From Monocercomonoides exilis (taxonomy: Eukaryota > Preaxostyla > Oxymonadida > Polymastigidae), in contig LSRY02000003.1 in the NCBI GenBank assembly GCA_001643675.2, positions 2,337,501-2,401,500 of the forward strand: 64,000 nt of DNA. Direction: 5' to 3'. The notes beneath the pieces are model-generated. The model was not told the DNA's origin and did not search any database. It saw only the letters and a list, made by a program, of their open reading frames with translations. Made by a program: the position numbers and the translations under genes. Below, one piece after another: positions 36,226-46,871 of this stretch (positions within the stretch are counted from its first letter, which is position 1; the number at the start of each line of letters is the position of its first letter).

Positions 36226-36335
36226 TCACCGACAAGTCAGCTGATGAAATGATTTCTGCCTTATGATCTGCACCTTCTTCAGAAGACGCGTCGCTTTGCG
36301 TGTGCTTTTGAAGGGCATCTTTGATAGCCAGCAAT

Positions 36336-38513
36336 TCATTGCTTTGACACCAAACATGTTTTCCACGTATTCATTGTCAGCTGTATTCTCTTCGAGAAAT
36401 ATAAACAAATCGAAATTCCAAATGCTTCTGTTCTGTCATGTCCAGCAACCGAGTTGTCTTTCTGAGCGATGCTTGTCATGAAAGTGAACAAGGGTTCCTT
36501 CACAGAAGCGACAAATGATTTACACACAAAATACACATCTCTTCCGACACAGGCCTTGTTGGCTGAAAACACGATATTGGTGATGGAAAAGGTTGTGGAT
36601 GACACTTGTGAGCCTTCATTGAACTCGATCATGAGAGCACCGCCTCTTCCTCCAGAACTTGTATCCTCGCTCACAGAGCAGCTGGAGAAGGTGGTGTCAC
36701 TCACCGAAAATGTGTTGGCAGGAGCAGATGAGGCGAATGAGATGCACCCGCCATTGGTGGCAGTCTGTTGGTTTTGCGGAGCTGAGTTGATGTTGGTGAT
36801 GGTGCAGTTGGCGAGGGAGAGGGAGAGGGCAGGGGAGGTGGCAGAGGAGAGAACACAGCTGGTGGGGGTGGCAGTGGAGGTGATGTCGGTGATGTTGGAG
36901 GAGTTGAGAGCGAGGGGAGCTGTGAGGGAGGTGAGGTGGAAGATGCTTTGGCTGTTGAGGGGGAGACTGGTGATTGCTGTGTGGTTGAGGGCGAGGGAGC
37001 CAGCAGTGAGGAAGAAGAGGGGGGTTGTGATTGTTATGGAGGTTGTTCCGGTGATGGTGGTTGTGTTGAGGTTGAGGGACGGGGAGTTACCGGAGAGGTG
37101 GAAGAGGATGGGGGTGATTTGGTTTGAGGAGTTGTGGGCGATGGCGAGGGCAGAGACTGTGAGGGAGCCCTGGGTCTGTTGGAAGAGAGCAGAAGTGGTA
37201 GATGGATCTGGTGAAGAAGATGCAGATGAAAATGATGAAAATGATGACGTTGATTGTGATGACTGTGAATATGAGATTGGTGGTTGGGGAATGCCACTGG
37301 AGGCGATGGTGGTGGCAGTTGTGCCATTTCCAGTGATTTTAGTGTCAACCGCGCTGAAGGTTAGTGTTTGAGTTGGAGCAAATATTGAGGTGAGGAGGGT
37401 GAGAGAGGCGTCTTGGGGATCTGTCATGCGAACAAGAGCGAATTCGATTGTTTTGCATGGACTGAGTTGTGTGATTCCGCAGAGATCGGTGTTTGTCCCA
37501 TTATTTGACACGATTTTGAATGTTGTGACGAGAGGGAGCCATCTGTTGAACTCAACATTGTCAGCTGTTCCTGCATTCCACACTCTTTTTGCTTGGGTTG
37601 TTGAACCGCATTGCTGGAATGGAGATTGGGTGATGCTGCTGCCATTGAAGAACACATCGTTTCCTCTGCCATTTTTGGCAGTGTTGCCATCGAAAAAACA
37701 AAAAGTTATGAATCTTAATTCATTCATCCAAGTGAAGGTTGCATCCAAATAGATGGCAGCTCCGCCGCGTGTAGATGAAGTTGACGTCAATTCATTATTT
37801 ACAAATTGGCAGTCATTGATCGAAAACTGACTTGGTTTTATCTGAGGAGGCCAGTTAAATGTTACAGCACCTGCAGCATCACCACCAGAATTTGCGATGC
37901 ACTTGCATTTGGAAAACACGAAATGAAAATTTGTATAATCATTTCCAAGAGCAAAATACCAACCAGTTCCAATGCTGCTTGTTATTGAACAACTTTCCAC
38001 ACTGTTCTCTGAGAATGAATAAACAGAATTGGATTGTGGATATGCTATGCAAGCAGCTCCTCCATAAGCAGCCGAACATCTTGTGAAATTGGATTTTATG
38101 AGATCTATTTTTAACAAACTGTGACAATTCAACGCTCCACCATGATCATTGGTTGAACAATTGAAAAATGAACAGGAAGTGATTGTGAGATTGGCATTAA
38201 TACAAGTAACACAAAGTGCACCTCCTGGCGATGACCCACCATTTGAACCATTCCATTCGCACCATTCAAATTTATGGCTGTTCTCATCAAACGAAGTCAA
38301 TCTACCTGGTCTCTTTCTGTCGGTTTCAGTTCCCACATGCACCTCTGCAGCATTTGATAAAGAACGTGTTTGATGGAGGAAAGAGGTGTTGAAGGCAGAG
38401 AGGGATGTGGATGGGCTGTTGAGGTTTGGGAGGATAGCACCATCGATGGGGTTGTGGGTGTGGAGGAAGATGGTTGAGTGGACATAGAAAGATAAGGTGG
38501 AGGATCTTATTTG
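36336..38513 (-). CDS. Copy G: long-form beta-helix paralogue, frameshifted C terminus
   Basis: The frame is open from after a TGA at 38,514-38,516 down to 36,336; there is no in-frame ATG before the domain, and an ATG at 38,485 is in another frame. It includes HSTIFLHTHNPIDGA, FEWCEWNGSNGGSSPGG, GGALNCHSL, YGGAACIAYP, FSENSVESCSITSS, FVNNELT, FDGNTAKNGRGNDVFF and DLCGITQLSPCKTIEFAL, then a serine linker and the Ser/Thr/Leu-rich second part with SGGRGGALMIEF. Close to the end a 7-bp deletion relative to copy B (GGTGATTGGAATGTCG against GGAATTTCG, near 36,420) changes the frame after TEAFG. It mirrors copy H, about 7 kb away across the palindrome. Confidence 0.7.
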   Translation of the reverse strand, partial: QIRSSTLSFYVHSTIFLHTHNPIDGAILPNLNSPSTSLSAFNTSFLHQTRSLSNAAEVHVGTETDRKRPGRLTSFDENSHKFEWCEWNGSNGGSSPGGALCVTCINANLTITSCSFFNCSTNDHGGALNCHSLLKIDLIKSNFTRCSAAYGGAACIAYPQSNSVYSFSENSVESCSITSSIGTGWYFALGNDYTNFHFVFSKCKCIANSGGDAAGAVTFNWPPQIKPSQFSINDCQFVNNELTSTSSTRGGAAIYLDATFTWMNELRFITFCFFDGNTAKNGRGNDVFFNGSSITQSPFQQCGSTTQAKRVWNAGTADNVEFNRWLPLVTTFKIVSNNGTNTDLCGITQLSPCKTIEFALVRMTDPQDASLTLLTSIFAPTQTLTFSAVDTKITGNGTTATTIASSGIPQPPISYSQSSQSTSSFSSFSSASSSPDPSTTSALFQQTQGSLTVSALAIAHNSSNQITPILFHLSGNSPSLNLNTTTITGTTSITITTPLFFLTAGSLALNHTAITSLPLNSQSIFHLTSLTAPLALNSSNITDITSTATPTSCVLSSATSPALSLSLANCTITNINSAPQNQQTATNGGCISFASSAPANTFSVSDTTFSSCSVSEDTSSGGRGGALMIEFNEGSQVSSTTFSITNIVFSANKACVGRDVYFVCKSFVASVKEPLFTFMTSIAQKDNSVAGHDRTEAFGISICLYFSKRIQLTMNTWKTCLVSKQ

Positions 38514-38765
38514 TCAGAAGAGCACGCAAAAATAAAAGAGGAAAAAAAAAAACAGAAATTTCATCGAAAATCTCTGTTTTTATTTGTTATCATTCTCCTC
38601 AGCAAATCTCGACCTTCAATCAACGTATTTGATTCGTTCGTCGTCGTCGTCGTCTTCTTTTTCTTCTTCTTCTTCTTCTTCTTCAACTCCTTCAACTCCA
38701 ATAGCAACTTCGTCTTCACCTTCTTCTGCACCTTCTTCATCTTCTTCATCTTCTCCTATCACAAC

Positions 38766-38824
<59 letters not shown>

Positions 38825-40040
38825 TATCATTATCATCATCATCTTCTTCTTCTTCTTCTTTTTCTTCTTCTTCTTCTTCTTCTTCTTCTTCTTCTTCTTC
38901 TTCTTCTTCTTCTTCTTCTTCTTCTTCTTCTTCTTCTTCTTCTTCTTCTTCTTCTTCTTCTTCTTCTTCTTCTTCTTCTTCTTCTTCTTCTTCTATTTCT
39001 TCGTCTCCTTCTTCTTCTTTTCCTTCCTCTTCACCTTCCTCTTCACATTCTTTTTCACCATCTTCTTCCTCTCAATATTTTCTGCTTCAAATTTGTTGAT
39101 CCTATCACTTCCTGCTGGGTCAGAGCATCAACCTTCTGATTCATTCATGCAATTCAATTAGGCAGAGCCTCCATGTGATCCAAAAAACGTTTCATTCACA
39201 ATTCTTCCTCTCAGCATCCATTCACCGAATACACCTTCATTTCATGTTTCATTCATTATTCTGATGAGAAAAAAGCCGTCTTTTCATTCAAATGTTCTTC
39301 AACGCCTTCTTTGATGAATGTCAAAAATAATGTTGAGTTTTTTCATTTCATTCAATTCTCCTCGAATTCTGCGTCAAATATTTTCTTTCCTTTTTATTTA
39401 AAAGCATAAAAAGTTATATTCATTCTATCATTGAATGACAGCAGAAATTATATTACGACGGAAGCGATTCTGCACAAAGCAAAGAAAAGTTTGCACGTTA
39501 TCAACAACTGAATCAATTCTGGCCTTTTCGTTTTTTGATTGAAAGAATTCACAGAAAACAGAAGGAGCAGGGTAGAAGACGTATTTTGGAACAAATTATA
39601 ATATGGTTTATCTTCCAGAGATTTCACAACATCAAAACCACAGCGAATTTTTGCAAATGAAACGATGAAGAAAAGCAATTTTGAGGAAAAGGCTTAAGTG
39701 AAGAGAAATTATATGAGCTTCTAGCGCTAATTGGATACAAGCATGTTGGAATAAGAATTATAAGAGAAACAGATATTTTTGAAAAATCATCAGATACTAT
39801 TGAAGAAATCCTTTTTGAAGAGAAGAAATAGATGATTCTTTAAAGCAGAGAGTTTTATTTTCATTTGATGAAGAAGCGAAATCAAATTTAAAATGACAAA
39901 GAAATACTTTTATCTGAGATGATATTTAGGATTTTGAAAAAAATTAAACTACTGGTGAAAAGAAGATGACAGCTTAAGAAATTTTCAATGATATGGAAAA
40001 TGGAAGAAATTCTGATGAGAACATGAAAAAATACATCTTT
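38514..40040. repeat. 5' flank of G and medium-form 3' module of I (reverse)
   Basis: Mirror of 47,892-49,310. Contains a TCT/TCA microsatellite at 38,638-39,000. Short F/S-rich frames here are microsatellite translation. The part near 39,890-40,040 belongs to the medium-form 3' flank shared with E, F and L. Confidence 0.7.
38638..38998. repeat. (TCT)n / (TCA)n compound microsatellite
   Basis: About 360 bp of TCT and TCA repeats. The mirrored array at 48,936-49,180 is about 110 bp shorter and lacks part of the interrupted TCT and TCA segment, so the arms have diverged at this locus. Confidence 0.9.
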
Positions 40041-41060
40041 TCAAGTGATTCTTGTATTTGGGGCACGAAATGTGAGAGTGTTTGTGGGAGTGAAAGTGGA
40101 GACGAGAAGAGAGAGAGAGGCATCGCTGAAGGGAGCAACGCATCCGAGAGCATACTCCACCGTGGCACATGGGCTTTGCTGTGTTTTGCCACAGGCATCA
40201 GCATCAGTTCCACCATTTGAGACTATTTTGTTCTGGTTGATGATCGGAAGCCAGCCATTATACACTGCATTGTCAGCTGTATTGTTATTCCACACTCTTT
40301 TTGTTGGGGTTGTTGAGCCACAATTCTCGAATGGGGATTGAGTGATGTTGCTTCCGTAAAAGAACACATCATTCCCCCTGCCATTCGTCGCAGTGTTGCC
40401 ATCGAAGAAACAGAATGCGATGAATTTTACTCCACTCATCCAAGTGAAGGTGTTTGTGCAACACAGTCCAGCTCCTCCATATGTGGAAGAAGCAGTCAGA
40501 TTGTTATTTATAAACTGGCAGTCGTTAACCAAAAATTGGCTTGGTTTATTTTGTGGAGGCCAATGAAACGTGAGAGAGCCGGTTGAGTCGTTGCCAGAAT
40601 TTGCGATGCACTTGCATTTAGAAAACAAAAATTGGCAAGTTGAAGTCATATTTTCGAGCCAGAAATACCAGCCAGTTCCGCACCAATCAGTTATTGAACA
40701 ACTTTCCACTTTGTTTTCCGAAATATGATAGATGGAATAAGATTGTGGATGATAAGTGTGCACTGCTCCTCCATGTCTGGCCGAGCAGCCTGTGAAATTG
40801 GATTTTGCAATGTTGATATTTAACAAATTTCCACAACATAACGCACCACCTTGACCATCTCCAGTGCAGTAACATTCGTTGAATGAGCAAGAAGTGATTT
40901 TGAGATTTGCATTCAAGCAATTAACATAAAGCGCACCACCATGACTACTTCCGCTATTTGAATTTTCCCATTCGCACCATTCGAAGCGATGGTTATTCAC
41001 ATCAAACGAAGTCAATCTTCCAGGTTTCGCTCTTTGAGATTCAGTTCCAATATGAACCAC
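40041..41060 (-). CDS. Copy I: medium-form beta-helix paralogue, 5' damaged
   Basis: A 339-residue frame from a GTG, with no in-frame ATG. Motifs: FEWCEWENSNSGSSHGG, ECYCTGDGQGGALCCG, RHGGAVHTY, ISENKVESCSIT, FINNNLT, FDGNTATNGRGNDVFF and DACGKTQQSPCATVEYAL. It stops with TGA right after TLTFRAPNTRIT, the medium-form breakpoint. Just upstream, the NPIDGAILPNLN segment is missing and the SLSAFN segment carries a 2-bp deletion, so the 5' end is more degraded than in other copies. Its protein is identical to copy J on the other palindrome arm. Confidence 0.68.
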   Translation of the reverse strand: MVHIGTESQRAKPGRLTSFDVNNHRFEWCEWENSNSGSSHGGALYVNCLNANLKITSCSFNECYCTGDGQGGALCCGNLLNINIAKSNFTGCSARHGGAVHTYHPQSYSIYHISENKVESCSITDWCGTGWYFWLENMTSTCQFLFSKCKCIANSGNDSTGSLTFHWPPQNKPSQFLVNDCQFINNNLTASSTYGGAGLCCTNTFTWMSGVKFIAFCFFDGNTATNGRGNDVFFYGSNITQSPFENCGSTTPTKRVWNNNTADNAVYNGWLPIINQNKIVSNGGTDADACGKTQQSPCATVEYALGCVAPFSDASLSLLVSTFTPTNTLTFRAPNTRIT

Positions 41061-43080
41061 AGCAGCATTTGATGAAGAACGTGTTTGGTGAAAAAAGAGG
41101 TGTTGAAGGCAGAGAGAGGTGGATGGACTGTTGAGGGAAGGGAAGAAAGAGAGTTGAGCGGATGGAGAGGGAAGGGTGAGGAGAGATTAAATATTTCTAA
41201 AGATAAATATCGAAAATATACTAAGAAATATGAAAATTGCTCAAGATGAATATATTCAACAACAATAATTTGTATTTAATGTTAAAGTTACAAATTATTT
41301 TTTCACAAACAATATTCAAAGAAATATCATTGATGGAAAATATTCATTTTTTAAAATTTCACTTTTTGTCAAATCAGTTTAGAATTATCATCCTTTCTAT
41401 TCCAACAAAGAAATAAAAAATTTTTAATTTTAACCGCATTTATTGTCAAGCTATCGTCTGTTTTGTTTTCCGAAAGATCATTTTTTAAAATGGAAAAAAA
41501 CCTATAATATTGGTGAATGTCCTTCTTTTGTTATGTTCTTCAAATTCCTTAATTATCATTATTTTTTAAAAACCAGAAAATTAATAATTGATTGTTTTAA
41601 ACATTTATTAATTTCTTATTTTGAAACGAATTAAAAACAAAGTTCTGTATTTGCTTGAAGTTAAATATAATCAATTTTTTTTTTCAAATTATCCAATTTC
41701 TCTATTTCTCTTAAGTTTTTCGAATGAAATGAAATTGAAAAAAAAAAGCATTCTGAAAGAATGGCGAAAACTCTTCAATATTCAAATTGATAATGAATTC
41801 ATTCATCAGAAAATCAATGATAGCAACTCAAAAGATGAAGAATAGTGAAACAAAATTGAATCAAAAACAGTCTAGTGAAATGTTTGGTTCACCAAATGTT
41901 ATTCATTCTTGGAATGGGTGATGATTTTTGATTTCATGTTTCTTTTGTGCCAATTTTCGAATTGAACAATTATCTGAATAGTTTCAATTTCGTTAAAAAA
42001 TGAATTGTCGATGAAACAAACATTCTTCGTTGTTTTTCTTTAATGGAAGATGAATGAAATAAGAATAATTTCAAAGTTTGAGACATTCCGATGAAAATTC
42101 ATCAATCAACAACTTGAAACTTTGAAATAATGAACAACACAAAAGATTTTTGATTTCAAAAATAATAACCCAGAAATTTCAAAATATAAACAGAACAAAA
42201 CGTTTTTTTGGAATTCATTACAACAAATGATTTTCTGACTCATTGAAAGAAACAATGGAAAAATATTCAATGATATTTTGGATTTCCAATTTCTTTGTTG
42301 AGAAGATCCAGTTGCACAGTTTTGATTTAAGTTCGTTCAAAAAAATATCCACAACATCATTTTTTCCAACTAATTCTTGGAACAAAATTGATTCAGTGAT
42401 TGCATGTTATTCCATTGCGTGATGTTATCTGTATCTTTCATAATTTTATTTCTCTTGGAACAAACATTGTGTGTTTTTTTCATCTTTTTTTCAGTGAATT
42501 GAATAACAAAATTTGATATTCTTTATCGAATCAAACATGTTGTATGTGAGAGTTTTCTTTGAACAATCGATTTTCTGATCAAAACTTTCAAAATACATGG
42601 GGGAAAATATGGACTTTCAAGCTTTTTATGCACAGAGTTTGAAAAAATTGTTTCTCTTATAACATTTTTTAACTTAACCAGATTTCAAAATAAATCTGAT
42701 TTTCATATCTGAAAACAAACATCATCGAAAAAATTACAAAATGTTTTGTGACCTCACATGTATTTCAAAAAATAAACCCATTTTCTTCAAATCATTTGAT
42801 CACAAAAAGATCATCCAAGATGCATAATTTTTTAATGAAAATGCCTGAAGTCAAATATTTTGTCCCACATGTGTTTCAAAAATGTGGGGAAAAAAGTCAA
42901 AACGTTATTTCTTTTCAATCAGATTTGTTCTGACAATTGAAAATCGAGCACTTATTCTATTTATAAATTTATTCATCTTTCCATTTTTTTCTTTGTGAAA
43001 CACCATCGAATGAAATCACAATCGGACATCGTCACAAAAATTACACACAACTCAATGCAATTGTGAACAGTTATGATTCA
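41061..43080. repeat. Long 5' module of copy I (reverse)
   Basis: Mirror of 44,853-46,871 and related to the interrupted module of copy E (17,595-21,570). It includes the intact target of the 2.4-kb element at 42,228-42,235 and a 275-bp element at 42,595-42,872. Small frames here (41,443-41,634; 41,621-41,845) repeat on the mirror arm but lack protein-like composition. Confidence 0.75.
42595..42872. mobile_element. Short inverted-repeat element, about 275 bp (copy on left arm)
   Basis: Ends are imperfect inverted repeats, ACATGGGGGAAAATATGGAC against GTCAAATATTTTGTCCCACA on the same strand. The same sequence is at 45,064-45,337 (mirror) and, diverged, at 60,998-61,274. It is missing from the paralogous module near 17,825. 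No coding capacity beyond a short frame containing FLMKMPEVKYF. Confidence 0.55.
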
Positions 43081-43086
43081 ATTATA

Positions 43087-43626
43087 CCTCTGTGACCTGA
43101 CAAAATAACTTGAAGCCTCGTCTGTCACAAAAAAATAAAAAATGAAAAAAAAAATGAAAAAAAATGAAAAAAAAATGAAAAAAAATGAAAAAAAATGAAA
43201 AAAAAATGAAAAAAAAATGAAAAAAAAATAAAAAAATTTTTTGAATTAATATAAAATATTCAATTGCTAAAACTTCTAAAGACTTTTCAAAGCACTATTG
43301 AAAAGATTTGTTGATAGCATCTGTAATATCTTGTTGTTTTTTCTCTTTTGTCAGTGACCGTCAGTGACAGTCAATGACAAATTATGACAAAAATATTCCT
43401 CAACTGACATTTCGTGTCAAATAAAATAAATACTGGGAACTTGATCATTTTTTTTTAATTTTTATTTTTTCAAAATAATAAGAATTATTTCATGAAGATT
43501 TTCAAATTTATTATTATTGTAATTAAGAATTATGAAATCGTTATAAATAACCCTTTTTGACAAGTACTAAATATCTTGTCAGTCATTTTGTCATTTTTTC
43601 AATTTTCTCTTGTCATGTTACAGAGG
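43087..43626. mobile_element. TA-flanked inverted-repeat element, 540 bp (left arm)
   Basis: Flanked by TA on both sides. The ends are CCTCTGTGACCTGACAA and the complement of TTGTCATGTTACAGAGG, about 17 bp with two mismatches. The interior has more than ten TGACA/TGTCA motifs and a GAAAAAAAAT-type tandem array at 43,138-43,232. No coding frame. A TA duplication fits Tc1/mariner-like non-autonomous elements, while dense subterminal motifs recall hAT or CACTA elements; class uncertain. Confidence 0.6.
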
Positions 43627-43725
43627 TATGCTTTAAATGAATTCTATTATTAAAAAAGATCATCCATGTAATTTGCAGTGCTTGTTGAATTTGGATAAAG
43701 ATTCAACAATGACAAAAAAAAAAAA

Positions 43726-43769
43726 AGAAAAAAAAAGAAAGAAAGAAAAAAGAAAGAAATTTGAAAAAT

Positions 43770-43808
<39 letters not shown>

Positions 43809-44220
43809 CAAAATAGAAAAGAAAAGAAAAGAAAAGTGAAAGAAAAACGGAACGAAATGGAATAAAATAAAATTATATATAATAAATGATATAAAAATAA
43901 AGTTTTTAATCAAAATATGTGAAGTCACTATGTAAATCTTTATTTTAATTTATTTCATTTCATGAAAAAATGTATAAGCAAAGAATCAATTTGACAGAAT
44001 TAATCATCAGGTGAAAACGTTCTTTTCTTTGCAGTTGTTGCATGAGTTGGTTCCAAAGATATTTTCAAAGGCAATATTCACTTCAAATAATGGAAATGAT
44101 AACAACTGTCTTTTTTCCGTTATCTTTCATTTTTACCCCAGGAATTTTTGACAGCACAAATTTGATTGAATGAATAATCATCAGTATGAAAGTTTATTTT
44201 TATTTTTATTTAATTTTATT
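43726..44220. other. Spacer of the large inverted duplication
   Basis: About 495 bp that is not mirrored. It starts with A-rich GAAA runs and a short GATA array (about 43,778-43,806) and then AT-rich unique DNA. No gene is seen. Purine-rich on the left and T-rich at the right end. Confidence 0.75.
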
Positions 44221-44320
44221 TTTTTTTTTTTTTGTCATTGTTGAATCTTTATCCAAATTCAACAAGCACTGCAAATTACATGGATGATCTTTTTTAATAA
44301 TAGAATTCATTTAAAGCATA

Positions 44321-44848
44321 CCTCTGTAACATGACAAGAGAAAATTGAAAAAATGACAAAATGACTGACAAGATATTTAGTACTTGTCAAAAAGGGTTAT
44401 TTATAACGATTTCATAATTCTTAATTACAATAATAATAAATTTGAAAATCTTCATGAAATAATTCTTATTATTTTGAAAAAATAAAAATTAAAAAAAAAT
44501 GATCAAGTTCCCAGTATTTATTTTATTTGACACGAAATGTCAGTTGAGGAATATTTTTGTCATAATTTGTCATTGACTGTCACTGACGGTCACTGACAAA
44601 AGAGAAAAAACAACAAGATATTACAGATGCTATCAACAAATCTTTTCAATAGTGCTTTGAAAAGTCTTTAGAAGTTTTAGCAATTGAATATTTTATATTA
44701 ATTCAAAAAATTTTTTTATTTTTTTTCATTTTTTTTCATTTTTTTTCATTTTTTTTCATTTTTTTCATTTTTTTTTCATTTTTTTTTTTTCATTTTTTAT
44801 TTTTTTGTGACAGACGAGGCTTCAAGTTATTTTGTCAGGTCACAGAGG
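44321..44848. mobile_element. TA-flanked inverted-repeat element, 528 bp (right arm)
   Basis: Mirror of 43,087-43,626, with the same TA flanks at 44,319-44,320 and 44,849-44,850. It is shorter because the A/T tandem array has fewer units. It was probably duplicated with the arm, not inserted independently. Confidence 0.6.
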
Positions 44849-44852
44849 TATA

Positions 44853-46871
44853 ATTGAATCATAACTGTTCACAATTGCATTGAGTTGTGTGTAATTTTTG
44901 TGACGATGTCCGATTGTGATTTCATTCGATGGTGTTTCACAAAGAAAAAAATGGAAAGATGAATAAATTTATAAATAGAATAAGTGCTCGATTTTCAATT
45001 GTCAGAACAAATCTGATTGAAAAGAAATAACGTTTTGACTTTTTTCCCCACATTTTTGAAACACATGTGGGACAAAATATTTGACTTCAGGCATTTTCAT
45101 TAAAAAATTATGCATCTTGGATGATCTTTTTGTGATCAAATGATTTGAAGAAAATGGGTTTATTTTTGAAATACATGTGAGGTCACAAAACATTTTGTAA
45201 TTTTTTCGATGATGTTTGTTTTCAGATATGAAAATCAGATTTATTTTGAAATCTGGTTAAGTTAAAAAATGTTATAAGAGAAACAATTTTTCAAACTCTG
45301 TGCATAAAAAGCTTGAAAGTCCATATTTTCCCCATGTATTTTGAAAGTTTTGATCAGAAAATCGATTGTTCAAAGAAAACTCTCACATACAACATGTTTG
45401 ATTCGATAAAGAATATCAAATTTTGTTATTCAATTCACTGAAAAAAGATGAAAAAACACACAATGTTTGTTCCAAGAGAAATAAAATTATGAAAGATACA
45501 GATAACATCACGCAATGGAATAACATGCAATCACTGAATCAATTTTGTTCCAAGAATTAGTTGGAAAAAATGATGTTGTGGATATTTTTTTGAACGAACT
45601 TAAATCAAAACTGTGCAACTGGATCTTCTCAACAAAGAAATTGGAAATCCAAAATATCATTGAATATTTTTCCATTGTTTCTTTCAATGAGTCAGAAAAT
45701 CATTTGTTGTAATGAATTCCAAAAAAACGTTTTGTTCTGTTTATATTTTGAAATTTCTGGGTTATTATTTTTGAAATCAAAAATCTTTTGTGTTGTTCAT
45801 TATTTCAAAGTTTCAAGTTGTTGATTGATGAATTTTCATCGGAATGTCTCAAACTTTGAAATTATTCTTATTTCATTCATCTTCCATTAAAGAAAAACAA
45901 CGAAGAATGTTTGTTTCATCGACAATTCATTTTTTAACGAAATTGAAACTATTCAGATAATTGTTCAATTCGAAAATTGGCACAAAAGAAACATGAAATC
46001 AAAAATCATCACCCATTCCAAGAATGAATAACATTTGGTGAACCAAACATTTCACTAGACTGTTTTTGATTCAATTTTGTTTCACTATTCTTCATCTTTT
46101 GAGTTGCTATCATTGATTTTCTGATGAATGAATTCATTATCAATTTGAATATTGAAGAGTTTTCGCCATTCTTTCAGAATGCTTTTTTTTTTCAATTTCA
46201 TTTCATTCGAAAAACTTAAGAGAAATAGAGAAATTGGATAATTTGAAAAAAAAAATTGATTATATTTAACTTCAAGCAAATACAGAACTTTGTTTTTAAT
46301 TCGTTTCAAAATAAGAAATTAATAAATGTTTAAAACAATCAATTATTAATTTTCTGGTTTTTAAAAAATAATGATAATTAAGGAATTTGAAGAACATAAC
46401 AAAAGAAGGACATTCACCAATATTATAGGTTTTTTTCCATTTTAAAAAATGATCTTTCGGAAAACAAAACAGACGATAGCTTGACAATAAATGCGGTTAA
46501 AATTAAAAATTTTTTATTTCTTTGTTGGAATAGAAAGGATGATAATTCTAAACTGATTTGACAAAAAGTGAAATTTTAAAAAAATGAATATTTTCCATCA
46601 ATGATATTTCTTTGAATATTGTTTGTGAAAAAATAATTTGTAACTTTAACATTAAATACAAATTATTGTTGTTGAATATATTCATCTTGAGCAATTTTCA
46701 TATTTCTTAGTATATTTTCGATATTTATCTTTAGAAATATTTAATCTCTCCTCACCCTTCCCTCTCCATCCGCTCAACTCTCTTTCTTCCCTTCCCTCAA
46801 CAGTCCATCCACCTCTCTCTGCCTTCAACACCTCTTTTTTTCACCAAACACGTTCTTCATCAAATGCTGCT
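44853..46871. repeat. Long 5' module of copy J
   Basis: Mirror of 41,061-43,080. Contains the unoccupied target GAAAATCA at 45,695-45,702. No gene is seen. Confidence 0.75.
45064..45337. mobile_element. Short inverted-repeat element, about 275 bp (copy on right arm)
   Basis: Mirror of 42,595-42,872. At 17,815-17,840 the paralogous module runs from CCACATTTTTGAGAGATATG directly to CATTTGGAAAATATTTATCA, which resembles an unoccupied site. Confidence 0.55.

Larger units (their letters stand above)
37250..43725 (+). repeat. Left arm of the large inverted duplication
   Basis: About 6.5 kb nearly identical to the reverse complement of 44,221-50,573. Copies I and J encode identical proteins and the intergenic DNA matches closely. 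The arms differ mainly in microsatellite length (38,640-39,000) and in a small cluster of substitutions near 37,690-37,720. The outer limit is placed where mismatches become frequent inside G and H. Confidence 0.85.

Noticed and set aside
42748-42933. Small gene for the 61-residue frame with FLMKMPEVKYF (mirror at 45,002-45,193).
   Set aside because: It lies within the 275-bp inverted-repeat element, and the diverged copy at 61.2 kb has stops in the same frame.
43087-44848. CRISPR-like array because of regularly repeated TGACA motifs and spaced GAAAAAAAAT units.
   Set aside because: Repeats are only 5-10 bp, irregularly spaced, in both orientations and inside an inverted-repeat element; there are no cas-like genes and the DNA is eukaryotic.
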